Shown here: piece after piece, positions 45,040 through 54,783 of the stretch
How the letters are laid out: each line of letters begins with the position of its first letter
Numbering within the stretch: position 1 is the stretch's first letter
The notes under the pieces: generated by a model
Told to the model about the DNA's origin: nothing
Databases searched by the model: none
Seen by the model: only the letters and a program-made list of their open reading frames with translations
NCBI RefSeq assembly: GCF_025465545.1
Contig: NZ_JAODMK010000007.1
Span: 1-64,000, forward strand
Reading direction: 5' to 3'
Source of the DNA: Naasia sp.
Lineage (GTDB): Bacteria > Actinomycetota > Actinomycetes > Actinomycetales > Microbacteriaceae
Length of the DNA stretch: 64,000 nucleotides
Position numbers and translations under genes: made by a program

Positions 45040-46335
45040 ATGAGCGTATTCACCACGGGTGGGTCCTCCCGCTCACGCACTCTCAAGTCGGCACTCGGTG
45101 GCCTTGCCGTGCTCGGCGTCAGCGCGATCGTGCTGACCGCCTGCGCCCCGTCCGGTTCCGGGAGCAGCAGCGCGCCCGCCGCCGCGGGCAGCGACCTGAC
45201 ACTCAACATCGGAACCATCCTGCCGCAGACCGGCACCCTCGCCGTCCTCGGCCCGCCCGAGATCGCGGGCGTCGACCTGGCCATCGCTGACATCAACGCA
45301 GCCGGCGCGGGCATCACCGCCAACGTCACGCAGATGGACTCGGGCGACACCAGCACCGACATCGCGACCCAGTCGGTGACCTCCCTGCTCGCCGACAACG
45401 TCACCGCCATCGTGGGTGCCGCCTCCTCGGGTGTCTCGCTCAGCGTCATCGACCAGATCGCGGGCGCGGGCGTGGTGCAGATCTCGCCCGCCAACACGTC
45501 TCCCGCCTTCACCGACTACGCGGACGACGGCTACTACTTCCGCACCGCTCCCTCGGACGTGCTGCAGGGCCAGGTCGTCGGCCAGAAGATCGCCGCCGAC
45601 GGTGCGACCACCGTCTCGGTCCTCTACGCCAACAACGACTACGGCATCGGCCTGAACAAGAACGTCTCGGACACCCTCACCGCACAGGGCGTCGAGGTCG
45701 TCGCCGACGTCACGTTCGATGAGGGAGCCAGCGACTTCGCCGGCGCCGTCACCGACGTGCTCGCGCCGAACCCGGACGCCGTCCTCGTCATCTCCTATGA
45801 CGAGATCAAGGGCATCTCCGAGCAGCTCGCCAGCAAGAACTTCGACTTCTCGAAGCTCTACGGCGTTGACGGAAACTACGGCGTCATCACGACCAAGGAC
45901 ACCAACGTCGACATCGCGGGTGCGCAGTTCACCAACCCGGGTGTTCAGGCCAGCGCGGACTTCCAGGCCAAGCTGCAGGACCTCGTGAAGAGCCAGGGCG
46001 GCAAGGAGCTGACCGTGTTCAGCTACGCGCCGGAGTCGTATGACGCCACTGTCCTCATCGCGCTCGCGTCGCTCGCCGGTGGCGCCACCGACGGTGCGAC
46101 GATCCGGGACAACCTCAAGGACGTCTCGGCGGGCGGCACCAAGTGCGAGAGCTTCGCGGACTGCGCCTCTGCGCTGGCCGACGGCGGCGACATCGACTAC
46201 GAGGGCCTCTCCGGTCCCGTCACGTTCGATGACAACGGCGACCCCAGCCAGGCGTACGTGAGCATCTACAAGTACACCAAGGGCAACGTGCAGGAGTACG
46301 AGGACTCGGTCTTCGGAGACCTCACCGCCAAGTAG
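45040..46335 (+). CDS. Branched-chain amino acid-type ABC transporter binding lipoprotein
   Basis: This extracytoplasmic receptor of 431 residues has signal sequence 1-34 and lipobox Cys35 (VLTAC). The Peripla_BP_6 fold shows LNIGTILPQTGTLAVLGPPEIAGVDLAIADIN in segments, VGAASSGVSLSV, SPANTSPAFTDY and YAPESYDATVLIALASL. ATG at 45040 follows TGGAGAAGA. It is convergent with the livF-livH-type operon that presumably supplies its permease and ATPases. The exact ligand is not certain. Confidence 0.9.
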   Translation: MSVFTTGGSSRSRTLKSALGGLAVLGVSAIVLTACAPSGSGSSSAPAAAGSDLTLNIGTILPQTGTLAVLGPPEIAGVDLAIADINAAGAGITANVTQMDSGDTSTDIATQSVTSLLADNVTAIVGAASSGVSLSVIDQIAGAGVVQISPANTSPAFTDYADDGYYFRTAPSDVLQGQVVGQKIAADGATTVSVLYANNDYGIGLNKNVSDTLTAQGVEVVADVTFDEGASDFAGAVTDVLAPNPDAVLVISYDEIKGISEQLASKNFDFSKLYGVDGNYGVITTKDTNVDIAGAQFTNPGVQASADFQAKLQDLVKSQGGKELTVFSYAPESYDATVLIALASLAGGATDGATIRDNLKDVSAGGTKCESFADCASALADGGDIDYEGLSGPVTFDDNGDPSQAYVSIYKYTKGNVQEYEDSVFGDLTAK

Positions 46336-46350
46336 GCAGCACTCTCCAGG

Positions 46351-46380
46351 AACGGGGTCCGGCTTCGGCCGGGCCCCGTT
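46351..46380. terminator. Terminator between the binding-protein gene and livF
   Basis: AACGGGGTCCGGC (46351-46363) and GCCGGGCCCCGTT (46368-46380) pair with one G-U around a TTCG loop, followed by TCGCGTCCCC. It sits between convergent genes and may work on both strands. Confidence 0.78.
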
Positions 46381-46489
46381 TCGCGTCCCCCTCGACGGCC
46401 GGAACGCGCTGTCCCAACGGGATGCCGTGCATCCGGGCCGGGACGCGAAGAGCACGGCCCCGCCGAGCAGCGCGGCGGTGCGGCGAGCC

Positions 46490-47347
46490 TCAGCGCTGGT
46501 CGGGCGCCGACGGGGGAACCGCCCGTGCCGCGACCTGGGGCGCCGGTCCCGCGGCGCCGGGGGGCACCGCCGCCGTGGGGTCCGCGCTCTTCCGGTCGGC
46601 CTTCTCCTGATCGGCGGCAAGGGTGCCCAGGTAGAGCTCGATGACCTTGGGGTCGTTCATCAGCTCGCGGCCGCGACCCGTGTAGGCGTCCTTGCCCTGA
46701 TCGAGCACGTAGCCGCGGTCGCAGATCTGCAGGCAGCGGCGGGCGTTCTGCTCCACGATCAGGACGGAGACGCCCGCGCGGTTGATCTCGGACACGTTGA
46801 TGAACGTCTCGTCCTGGCGCACGGGGGAGAGGCCGGCGCTCGGCTCGTCGAGGAGCAGCACGCTGGGATCCATCATCAGGGCCCGCGACATGGCGACCAT
46901 CTGGCGCTCTCCGCCGGACAGGGAGCCGGCGCGCGCCCGCAGGCGCTTGGACAGCTCGGGGAACAGCCCGGTCACGAACTGGAGCCGCTCGTCGTAGATC
47001 TTGGGCTTCTGGTAGAGCCCCATCTGCAGGTTCTCGGCGATCGTGAGGCTCGGGAACACGTTGTTGCTCTGCGGCACGAAGCCGACGCCCTTGGTGACCA
47101 GCTTGTCCGCCTTGAGGCCGGTGATGTCCTCGCCGCCGAGAGTGACGGTGCCGCTGCGGATGCCGACGAGACCGAACACGGCCTTCAGCAGGGTCGACTT
47201 TCCCGCGCCGTTGGGACCGATGATGCCCACGAGCTCGCCCTTGGCCACGTGCATGTTGCAGCCGTTCAGGATGTTGACCCCGGGGATGTAGCCGGCGAAC
47301 AGGTCCTTCGTCTCGAGGATGACCTCGGCATTCGGCTCAGTGTGCAT
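46490..47347 (-). CDS. livF: Branched-chain amino acid-type ABC transporter ATPase (LivF-like)
   Basis: This is one of two ATPases of the liv-type importer. The 285 residues have Walker A GPNGAGKST, the signature LSGGERQMVAMSRAL, Walker B VLLLDEPSAGLSP and LIVEQNAR, typical of LivF. The last 40 residues are a Pro/Ala tail beyond the usual ~235. ATG at 47347 overlaps the end of livG by 11 bp. It is last in the operon. Confidence 0.93.
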   Translation of the reverse strand: MHTEPNAEVILETKDLFAGYIPGVNILNGCNMHVAKGELVGIIGPNGAGKSTLLKAVFGLVGIRSGTVTLGGEDITGLKADKLVTKGVGFVPQSNNVFPSLTIAENLQMGLYQKPKIYDERLQFVTGLFPELSKRLRARAGSLSGGERQMVAMSRALMMDPSVLLLDEPSAGLSPVRQDETFINVSEINRAGVSVLIVEQNARRCLQICDRGYVLDQGKDAYTGRGRELMNDPKVIELYLGTLAADQEKADRKSADPTAAVPPGAAGPAPQVAARAVPPSAPDQR

Positions 47348-48260
47348 CCTTCGCCGCCTCCTCGATGTCGGAACGGACCACGTCGGACTCCATGCCCTTC
47401 GCGACCTCCAGCTGCCCGCTGAGGGTGCCGAGGTCGGTCTCGTGGTGTGCGCCCAGATAGGCGTCGATCACGGCGGGGTCGCTCATCACGGTGTCGGGGG
47501 CGCCCTCGGCGACGACCTTGCCCTCGGCCATCACGATCACCCAGTCGGCGATCTCGCGGACCACGTGCATGTCATGCTCCACGAAGAGCACCGTCATGCC
47601 CTGCTCCTTGAGGTCGAGGATGTGTCCGAGCAGCGACTGGGTCAGCGCCGGGTTCACCCCGGCCATCGGCTCGTCGAGCATGACCAGCTGCGGCTCGCTC
47701 ATCAGTGCGCGAGCCATCTCGAGGAGCTTGCGCTGGCCGCCGGAGAGGCTCGCCGCGTAATCCTCGGCCTTCGTGTCGAGCTTGAATCGCTCGAGGAGGC
47801 TCTGCGCACGAACGCGGATCTCGTCCTCCCGGGAGCGCCACAGCGGTCGGAAGAGCGCCCGCAGCATGTTCTCGCCCGGCTGCTGCGTTGCGCCGAGCAG
47901 CATGTTGTCCATCACCGTCATCAGGCCGAGCGACTTGGTGAGCTGGAAGGTGCGGACCATGCCCCGGCGGGCCACCCGGTAGGCGGAGACGCGGGCGAGG
48001 TCCCGGCCCTGGAACGTCCAGGTTCCCGTATTGGGCTGGTCGAAGCCGGTCAGCAGGTTGAAGAAGGTGGTCTTGCCTGCTCCGTTCGGACCGATGAGAG
48101 CGGTGATGGCGTTGGCGGGGATCTCCACGTGGGCCACATCCACCGCGGTGAGGCCGCCGAAGCGCCTGCTCACGCCGTCCGCAACGATGATCGGGTTCCT
48201 CTTCGGCACGCCGGGCGCGACGGGGCCGGCCACCAGGTCGGCTGTGGGGGTCTTAGGCAC
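47337..48260 (-). CDS. livG: Branched-chain amino acid-type ABC transporter ATPase (LivG-like)
   Basis: This is the second ATPase of the importer. The 307 residues include Walker A GPNGAGKTT, LLGATQQPGENMLRALFRPLWRSREDEI in segments, the signature LSGGQRKLLEMARAL, Walker B LVMLDEPMAGVNP and the LivG-type LFVEHDMHVV. ATG at 48260 overlaps the livM end by 8 bp. The first 25 residues (KTPTADLVAGPVAPGVPK) are an extension. Confidence 0.94.
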   Translation of the reverse strand: MPKTPTADLVAGPVAPGVPKRNPIIVADGVSRRFGGLTAVDVAHVEIPANAITALIGPNGAGKTTFFNLLTGFDQPNTGTWTFQGRDLARVSAYRVARRGMVRTFQLTKSLGLMTVMDNMLLGATQQPGENMLRALFRPLWRSREDEIRVRAQSLLERFKLDTKAEDYAASLSGGQRKLLEMARALMSEPQLVMLDEPMAGVNPALTQSLLGHILDLKEQGMTVLFVEHDMHVVREIADWVIVMAEGKVVAEGAPDTVMSDPAVIDAYLGAHHETDLGTLSGQLEVAKGMESDVVRSDIEEAAKDAH

Positions 48261-49227
48261 TGAAGAACACCTCCTTCTTCTTTCCGAGCAGCCCTTGCGG
48301 GCGGAAGACGACGAGCAGGGCGAGCGCCGCCCCGACGATGATGAAGCGGATCGGGCCCTGCTGAGTGGAGGTCAGCGGCAGCAGACCCGAGCGGACCCCG
48401 AGAGAGAGCAGGCCGTCGGAGAGGCTCAGCACCACCCAGAAGAGCATCGAGCCCACGAGCGGGCCGAACACGGTGGTCGCGCCGCCGAGCAGCATGATCG
48501 TGTACAGGAAGAAGGTCAGCTGAGTGCCGTAGTTGTCGGGCTGCAGGCTGCGCGGAAGGATGAAGAGCGCTCCGGCAAGACCCCCCAGGACCCCGCCGAG
48601 GACCAGCGCCTGCATCTTGTAGGAGAAGACGTTCTTGCCCAGGCTGCGGACCGCGTCCTCGTCTTCCCGGATGCCCTTGATGACCCGGCCCCACGGGCTG
48701 CGGATGAGCAGGAACACGATCAGGCAGGCGATCAGCACGAGGGCCCAGCCGAGCACCCGCACCCACAGCTGATCCGCCGTGTAGGTGAGCACACCGATGC
48801 CGTAGCGGCCGTCCGGAATGGGGTTCAGCGCGTTGAATGTGGCGGCGGCGCCGTTGAGGCCGGTCGCCCCGCCCGTGATGTCGGTCAGCTCCGGTGTCTT
48901 CACCGAGAGTCGGATGATCTCGGCCGCGGCGATCGTCACGATGGCCAGGTAGTCGGACCTCAGCCGCAGGGTCGGGATGCCCAGCACGAGGGCGAACGCC
49001 GCCGAGGCCAGGATCGCTGCGAGGAAGGCGAACGGCAGCGGCAGGCCGAGCTTGAGCGTCGTGATGGCGAACGCGTACCCGCCCACCGCCATGAAGCCCG
49101 CCTGGCCGAAGTTGAGCAGTCCGGTGAACCCGAAGTGCACGACCAGGCCGATCGTGGCGAGCGCATACGCGGCTGTGGTCGGTGAGATCGCCTCGCCGAG
49201 TGCGAGCCAGATGAAGTTGAGGTTCAT
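48253..49227 (-). CDS. livM: Branched-chain amino acid-type ABC transporter permease (LivM-like)
   Basis: This 324-residue polytopic permease has LNFGQAGFMAVGGYAFAI, LRLRSDYLAIVTIAAAEIIRL, SPWGRVIKGIREDEDAVRSLGKNVFSYKMQALVLGG in segments and ends FRPQGLLGKKKEVFFSA. About nine spans are expected. ATG at 49227 is 18 bp after livH. It pairs with the LivH-like permease. Confidence 0.93.
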   Translation of the reverse strand: MNLNFIWLALGEAISPTTAAYALATIGLVVHFGFTGLLNFGQAGFMAVGGYAFAITTLKLGLPLPFAFLAAILASAAFALVLGIPTLRLRSDYLAIVTIAAAEIIRLSVKTPELTDITGGATGLNGAAATFNALNPIPDGRYGIGVLTYTADQLWVRVLGWALVLIACLIVFLLIRSPWGRVIKGIREDEDAVRSLGKNVFSYKMQALVLGGVLGGLAGALFILPRSLQPDNYGTQLTFFLYTIMLLGGATTVFGPLVGSMLFWVVLSLSDGLLSLGVRSGLLPLTSTQQGPIRFIIVGAALALLVVFRPQGLLGKKKEVFFSA

Positions 49228-49245
49228 GAGTCCTTCTCTTCCCCG

Positions 49246-50697
49246 CTAACCGACGCGCTCGCGCTTGCCCAGGATGCCCTGGGGGCGGAACAGCAGGATC
49301 AGGATGAGCACGACGAGCGCCGCCGCATACTTCAGGTTCTCCGGAAGCACGAGCGTCGAGAGGTTCATGAAGATGCTCAGCACCATCGAGCCGACCAGTG
49401 CGCCGAACGCCGAGCCCAGCCCGCCCAGGGTGACCGCCGCGAAGATCAGCAGCAGGATCGCGCTGCCGGTGTCCCAGCGCAGCGCCTGGTAGTAGGCGAT
49501 GAGGACGCCGGACAGGGCCGCGAGTGCGCCGGCGCCGATCCACACGGAGCGGATCACGCGGTCCACGTCGATGCCGGACGCTGCGGCGAGGGCGGAGTTG
49601 TCGGCGACCGCGCGAGCGGCCTTGCCCAGCTTGGTGCGGAGCATCACGAACGCCACCGCAAGGAGCACGATGATGCTCAGCACGGCGCCGAGCACGTCGG
49701 TGAAGCGGAGGCTGACCGCGCCGAGCACGAGGAAGGGCGAGGGGTTGTTCGGCAGCGAGAGCCGGTCGGCGCCGAAGAAGAACACGAAGATGTAGCGCGT
49801 GGCGAGGGCGAGGCCGATGCTCACGATCATCAGCGGGATGAGGCCAACCCGTCGGCGGCGAAGCGGCCGCCAGATCGCCGAGTCCTGCACGAAGCCGAAC
49901 AGCCCGCCGAGGATCACCGCGCCGATGATGCCCACCGCGCCCGGGGCGCCGAACCCGGCCAGCACGTAGGCCATCAGCCCGCCGAAGGTCACGAGCTCGC
50001 CGTGCGCGAAGTTGTTGAGGCCGGTGGTGCCGTAGATCAGCGAGGCGCCGATCGCCGCCAGGGCGAGGAGGAGGCCGAAGATGACGCCGGTCGCGAGCTT
50101 GGCCGAGACGATGCCCCAGAAGCCGGTGCCGCTCGTGGTGGCCTGCGGGACGGCGGCTCCCGTGCCGTCGCCGGTGGTGCCGCCGGGAGCCTCCGTGCCC
50201 GCGGAACCAGACGGTGCCGGGGTGGAGCCAGTGCCGGTCCCCGCGGTGGTGGAGGCGAGGAAGTTGGCGGGAACGTTCTTGTTGGTCTGCACCACGCGCA
50301 CCTCGCGCGGGTTCGAGCCGTCGGGCAGCTTGCCGGCCGACTCGGGGATGGTGCCCTCGTCGACGGTGACCGTGTAGGTGCCCGGACCGGGAAGCCCCAC
50401 CGCGACGCGGCCGTCCTTGTCCGTGGTGAAGTCCTGCGAGAAGCCGTCGCCCTCCACCGTGACCGCGACGTCGGGGATGCCTGCCTTGTCGCTCGTCTGC
50501 CGGATCCAGACCGCGATGGTCTCCGCAGCGGTGTCCGGGTCGATGACATCCGCGGCGGACGTGCGGGGCGCATCGACGCCGAGGGCGGTGGCGGGAAGCG
50601 CCGAGGCGCTCAGCGCGGCCAGCAGGCCGACGAGGACACCGACGAGCGCCGCGACCCTTGGTCGCTTCCGCAACTGGGCGTATCCGTTGGCAGTCAC
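49246..50697 (-). CDS. livH: LivH-like permease fused to an N-terminal extracytoplasmic domain
   Basis: The permease part is residues ~195-483 (GASLIYGTTGLNNFAHGELVTFGGLMAYVL in segments; KLGKAARAVADNSALAAASGID; FRPQGILGKRERVG). In front is a signal-like span (about 13-40), a beta-sandwich region resembling Cna-B/carboxypeptidase-regulatory domains (about 58-140, GIPDVAVTVEGDGFSQDFTTDKDGRVAVGLPGPGTYTVTV in segments) and a Thr/Gly/Pro linker (about 150-190). LivH is normally about 290-310 residues. GTG at 50697 follows GGAGG by 5 nt. It is the first gene of the operon. Confidence 0.9.
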   Translation of the reverse strand: MTANGYAQLRKRPRVAALVGVLVGLLAALSASALPATALGVDAPRTSAADVIDPDTAAETIAVWIRQTSDKAGIPDVAVTVEGDGFSQDFTTDKDGRVAVGLPGPGTYTVTVDEGTIPESAGKLPDGSNPREVRVVQTNKNVPANFLASTTAGTGTGSTPAPSGSAGTEAPGGTTGDGTGAAVPQATTSGTGFWGIVSAKLATGVIFGLLLALAAIGASLIYGTTGLNNFAHGELVTFGGLMAYVLAGFGAPGAVGIIGAVILGGLFGFVQDSAIWRPLRRRRVGLIPLMIVSIGLALATRYIFVFFFGADRLSLPNNPSPFLVLGAVSLRFTDVLGAVLSIIVLLAVAFVMLRTKLGKAARAVADNSALAAASGIDVDRVIRSVWIGAGALAALSGVLIAYYQALRWDTGSAILLLIFAAVTLGGLGSAFGALVGSMVLSIFMNLSTLVLPENLKYAAALVVLILILLFRPQGILGKRERVG

Positions 50698-50808
50698 AGA
50701 ACCTCCAGGGGAGCCAGGGGTGCGGGGCTTGTGTCTCGAGAACGAAATTCGACCCTACTGAGCCTTTGTTGCCTGCTTGTTTCGCTCCCGGCCGAGTCGA
50801 CCGGATCG

Positions 50809-50838
50809 TTCCCGGAACGAACAAGGTCGTTCCGGGAA
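50809..50838. promoter_or_regulatory. Inverted repeat between livH and guaB, candidate operator
   Basis: TTCCCGGAACGA (50809-50820) and TCGTTCCGGGAA (50827-50838) are perfect 12-bp arms. Each contains a near-palindromic TTCCSGGAA, with centres 21 bp apart (two helical turns). It ends 20 bp upstream of TAATAT (50859-50864), the likely guaB -10, so it covers the -35 region. Confidence 0.6.
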
Positions 50839-50868
50839 GAGTATGGGGCGTACGCGGTTAATATGTAG

Positions 50869-52440
<1,572 letters not shown>

Positions 52441-52441
52441 A

Positions 52442-52499
52442 GTGCCCGTTCCGGCGGGAAGTGACCCTTACAGCGGTCACTTCCCGCCGCAACGGCCAC
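52442..52499. repeat. Intergenic palindrome, family copy B (after guaB)
   Basis: 25-bp arms (52442-52466 and 52475-52499, beginning GTGCCCGTTCCGGCGGGAAG) are separated by CTTACAGC, with two mismatches in the right arm. It starts 1 bp after the guaB stop. It is a near-identical direct copy of the element at 53529-53592, and together they flank the gene at 52565. Confidence 0.85.
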
Positions 52500-52564
52500 A
52501 ACGCTTCTCCTCCCCAGGACGGTAGCGGTCTCGCTGAGCCACAGGGCGTGCGGAAGCGGCGCTG

Positions 52565-53530
52565 GTGCCGGATGCGACTGGGCATCCTGACCGCGTGGAC
52601 TCGATTCCTCCCTATGCCCGCCGCGACCTCGTCGTGCCTCGCGACCTGAAGCTCCTGGGCGAGGCCGACCGGGAGCTCCGACGCGCCCAAGAGGCGGGCG
52701 ATCTCGTCCGGATACGCCGGGGAGCGTACGTCTCCGCCGCCTCGTGGCGCTCGTTGGACGACCGTGGCCGACATATCGCCCGTGCCCGGGCGGTCCGAGA
52801 GGCCGCGACGACGGAGCCGGTGTTCAGTCACCTCACCGCTGCGGCGGTTCACGGCGTTCCTCTGCCCCATCCGTTTCCCGGCGTCGTCGACATCACCGTG
52901 GATCGGGAGAGCGGGGCCAAGTCGAAGGGCGACATCCGTCGGCACGCGATCGGGATAGACCCGCCGTCGATCGAACGGGTGCAGGGGCTGCTCGTGACGG
53001 ACCTGCCTCGGACGGTCGCCGACGTGGCGATGACCACAGGGCTGCAGTCGGCCCTGCCGGCCGTCGACTGGGCTCTCGCGAAGGGGGTGGTCAGGGCGAC
53101 TCTCTTCGCCGCGGTCGAGGGTACGGGCGTCCGAGCAGGCGCCGCGCGGGCGGAGGCAGCGATTGGGCTCGGTGAGGGCGCCAGCGGGTCGGTCGGAGAG
53201 TCGTTGAGCCGGGCCGGCATGCACGTCCTCGGATTCCCGCGCCCCGAGTTGCAGCTTCCGGTTCACGACAGACACGGGCTGGTGGGCCTCGCAGATTTCG
53301 CGTGGCCGCAGCGTCGGCTGCTCGGTGAGTTCGACGGTCGCGGCAAATACCTGCGCGAGGAATTCACCCGGGGGCGGGAGGCCGGCGAGATCGTCCTCGC
53401 GGAGAAGCGGCGCGAAGACAGAATGCGCGCGCAAGGTTGGCTGATGGTGCGGTGGGGCTGGGAAGATGCCCGCGATCTCGCGCGTCTCGACCGGGTGCTT
53501 CGGGATGCAGGCCTCACTCCTCGCGCTTGA
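52565..53530 (+). CDS. AbiEi-like / DUF559-like protein between two palindromes
   Basis: This 321-residue paralogue of the 2592 gene has a wHTH-like N-terminus (ADRELRRAQEAGDLVRIRRGAYVS in segments), FSHLTAAAVHGVPLPHPFPG, and a DUF559/Vsr-type core. The core has Asp244 (LADFAW) and Glu255 and Lys261 in GEFDGRGKY, the same 11- and 6-residue spacings as the paralogue, then EIVLAEKRRED and MVRWGWEDARDLARL. The start is GTG at 52565 or 52595, both without a good Shine-Dalgarno. It interrupts guaB and the guaB-like gene and has no toxin partner alongside. DNA cleavage is inference. Confidence 0.75.
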   Translation: MPDATGHPDRVDSIPPYARRDLVVPRDLKLLGEADRELRRAQEAGDLVRIRRGAYVSAASWRSLDDRGRHIARARAVREAATTEPVFSHLTAAAVHGVPLPHPFPGVVDITVDRESGAKSKGDIRRHAIGIDPPSIERVQGLLVTDLPRTVADVAMTTGLQSALPAVDWALAKGVVRATLFAAVEGTGVRAGAARAEAAIGLGEGASGSVGESLSRAGMHVLGFPRPELQLPVHDRHGLVGLADFAWPQRRLLGEFDGRGKYLREEFTRGREAGEIVLAEKRREDRMRAQGWLMVRWGWEDARDLARLDRVLRDAGLTPRA

Positions 53531-53592
53531 AGTGCCCGTTCCGGCGGGAAGTGACCCTTAAAGCGGTCACTTCCCGCCGGAACGGGCACTTC
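53529..53592. repeat. Intergenic palindrome, family copy C (after the AbiEi-like gene)
   Basis: Perfect 28-bp arms (53529-53556 and 53565-53592) with spacer CTTAAAGC. The left arm begins in the TGA of the AbiEi-like gene. The inner TGACC/GGTCA pairs correspond to TGCCC/GGGCA in copy A, a compensated change that argues for selection on the paired form. Confidence 0.88.
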
Positions 53593-53602
53593 GAGGGGTC
53601 GG

Positions 53603-53608
53603 TAGGCT
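53603..53608 (+). promoter_or_regulatory. -10 box, leaderless promoter of the guaB-like gene
   Basis: TAGGCT ends 6 nt before the GTG at 53615, 10 bp after palindrome copy C. Confidence 0.55.
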
Positions 53609-53614
53609 GGGGGA

Positions 53615-54739
53615 GTGAGCATGGAGCTGGAGATCGGACGCGCCAAGCGGGCTCGTCGGGCGTACGCCTTCGACGACATCGCGGTCGTGCCGTCCCGGCG
53701 CACCCGCGATCCGGAGGACGTCTCCACGACGTGGACGATCGACGCGTTCCACTTCGGCATCCCCGTGCTCTCGGCGCCCATGGACTCCGTCTCCTCGCCG
53801 GCCACCGCGATCGCGCTCGGGCGCCTCGGTGGCCTTGGCGTGCTCAACCTCGAGGGTCTCTGGACCCGCTACGAGGACGCCCAGTCCAAGCTGGAGGAGC
53901 TCCGCGCCCTCCCGCCCGGCGAGGTCACCGGCGCGATGCAGAGGCTCTACGCTGCGCCGATCCTGCCCGAGCTCATCCAGAGCCGCCTCGCCGAGATCCG
54001 CTCAGCCGGCGTCCCGGTCGCGGGCGCCCTCAGCCCGCAGCGCACTCAGGAGCACTACCGCACGGTCGTCGAGGCGGGCGTCGACCTCTTCGTCATCCGA
54101 GGCACCACCGTCTCCGCCGAGCACGTCTCCAAGAGGCGCACCCCGCTCAACCTCAAGGAGTTCATCTACGAACTCGACGTGCCGGTGATCGTGGGCGGGG
54201 CCGCCACCTACACCGCCGCCCTGCACCTCATGCGCACCGGCGCCGCCGGCGTGCTCGCCGGCTTCGGTGGGGGAGCGGCATCCACCACGCGCACCACGCT
54301 GGGGATCCACGCCCCGATGGCCACCGCGATCGCGGATGCGGCCGGCGCTCGGCGCGACTACCTCGATGAGTCCGGCGGCCGCTACGTGCACGTCATCGCC
54401 GACGGCGGACTCGGCACCGCGGGCGACATCGTCAAGGCGATCGCAATGGGCGCCGACGCGGTGATGCTCGGCACCGCGCTCGCCCGCGCGACGGACGCCC
54501 CCGGGGACGGCTGGCACTGGGGCCCCGAGGCGCACCACCCCGAGCTGCCCCGCGGCAACCGGGTGCAGGTCGGCAAGGTCGCCCCGCTCGAGCAGATCCT
54601 GTTCGGCCCCACCCCAGTGGCGGATGGAACAGTCAACCTGATCGGAGCGTTGAAGAAGTCAATGGCCACCACCGGCTACTCCGACCTCAAGGAGTTCCAG
54701 CGGGTCGAGGTCGTCGTCGCGCCGTACCGCGTGGGTTAG
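53615..54739 (+). CDS. GuaB3-family IMP dehydrogenase/GMP reductase-related protein
   Basis: This 374-residue TIM-barrel protein has no CBS domains. Family motifs are AYAFDDIAVVPSRRTRDPEDVST, FGIPVLSAPMDSVSSP, IADAAGARRDYLDESGGRYVHVIADGGLGTAGDIVKAIAMGADAVMLGTALA in segments, and LKEFQRVEVVVAP. The loop matching the catalytic GPGSICTTR of GuaB reads GGGAASTTR, so Ser223 stands where Cys would be. GuaB3 relatives have been linked to GMP reduction in other bacteria; without the Cys, activity is doubtful here. The start is GTG at 53615 or ATG at 53621. Confidence 0.88.
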   Translation: MSMELEIGRAKRARRAYAFDDIAVVPSRRTRDPEDVSTTWTIDAFHFGIPVLSAPMDSVSSPATAIALGRLGGLGVLNLEGLWTRYEDAQSKLEELRALPPGEVTGAMQRLYAAPILPELIQSRLAEIRSAGVPVAGALSPQRTQEHYRTVVEAGVDLFVIRGTTVSAEHVSKRRTPLNLKEFIYELDVPVIVGGAATYTAALHLMRTGAAGVLAGFGGGAASTTRTTLGIHAPMATAIADAAGARRDYLDESGGRYVHVIADGGLGTAGDIVKAIAMGADAVMLGTALARATDAPGDGWHWGPEAHHPELPRGNRVQVGKVAPLEQILFGPTPVADGTVNLIGALKKSMATTGYSDLKEFQRVEVVVAPYRVG

Positions 54740-54783
54740 TCACAACGCCGCGGGCGGTCGCCGCATCGCGCAAGGGAGGAATC

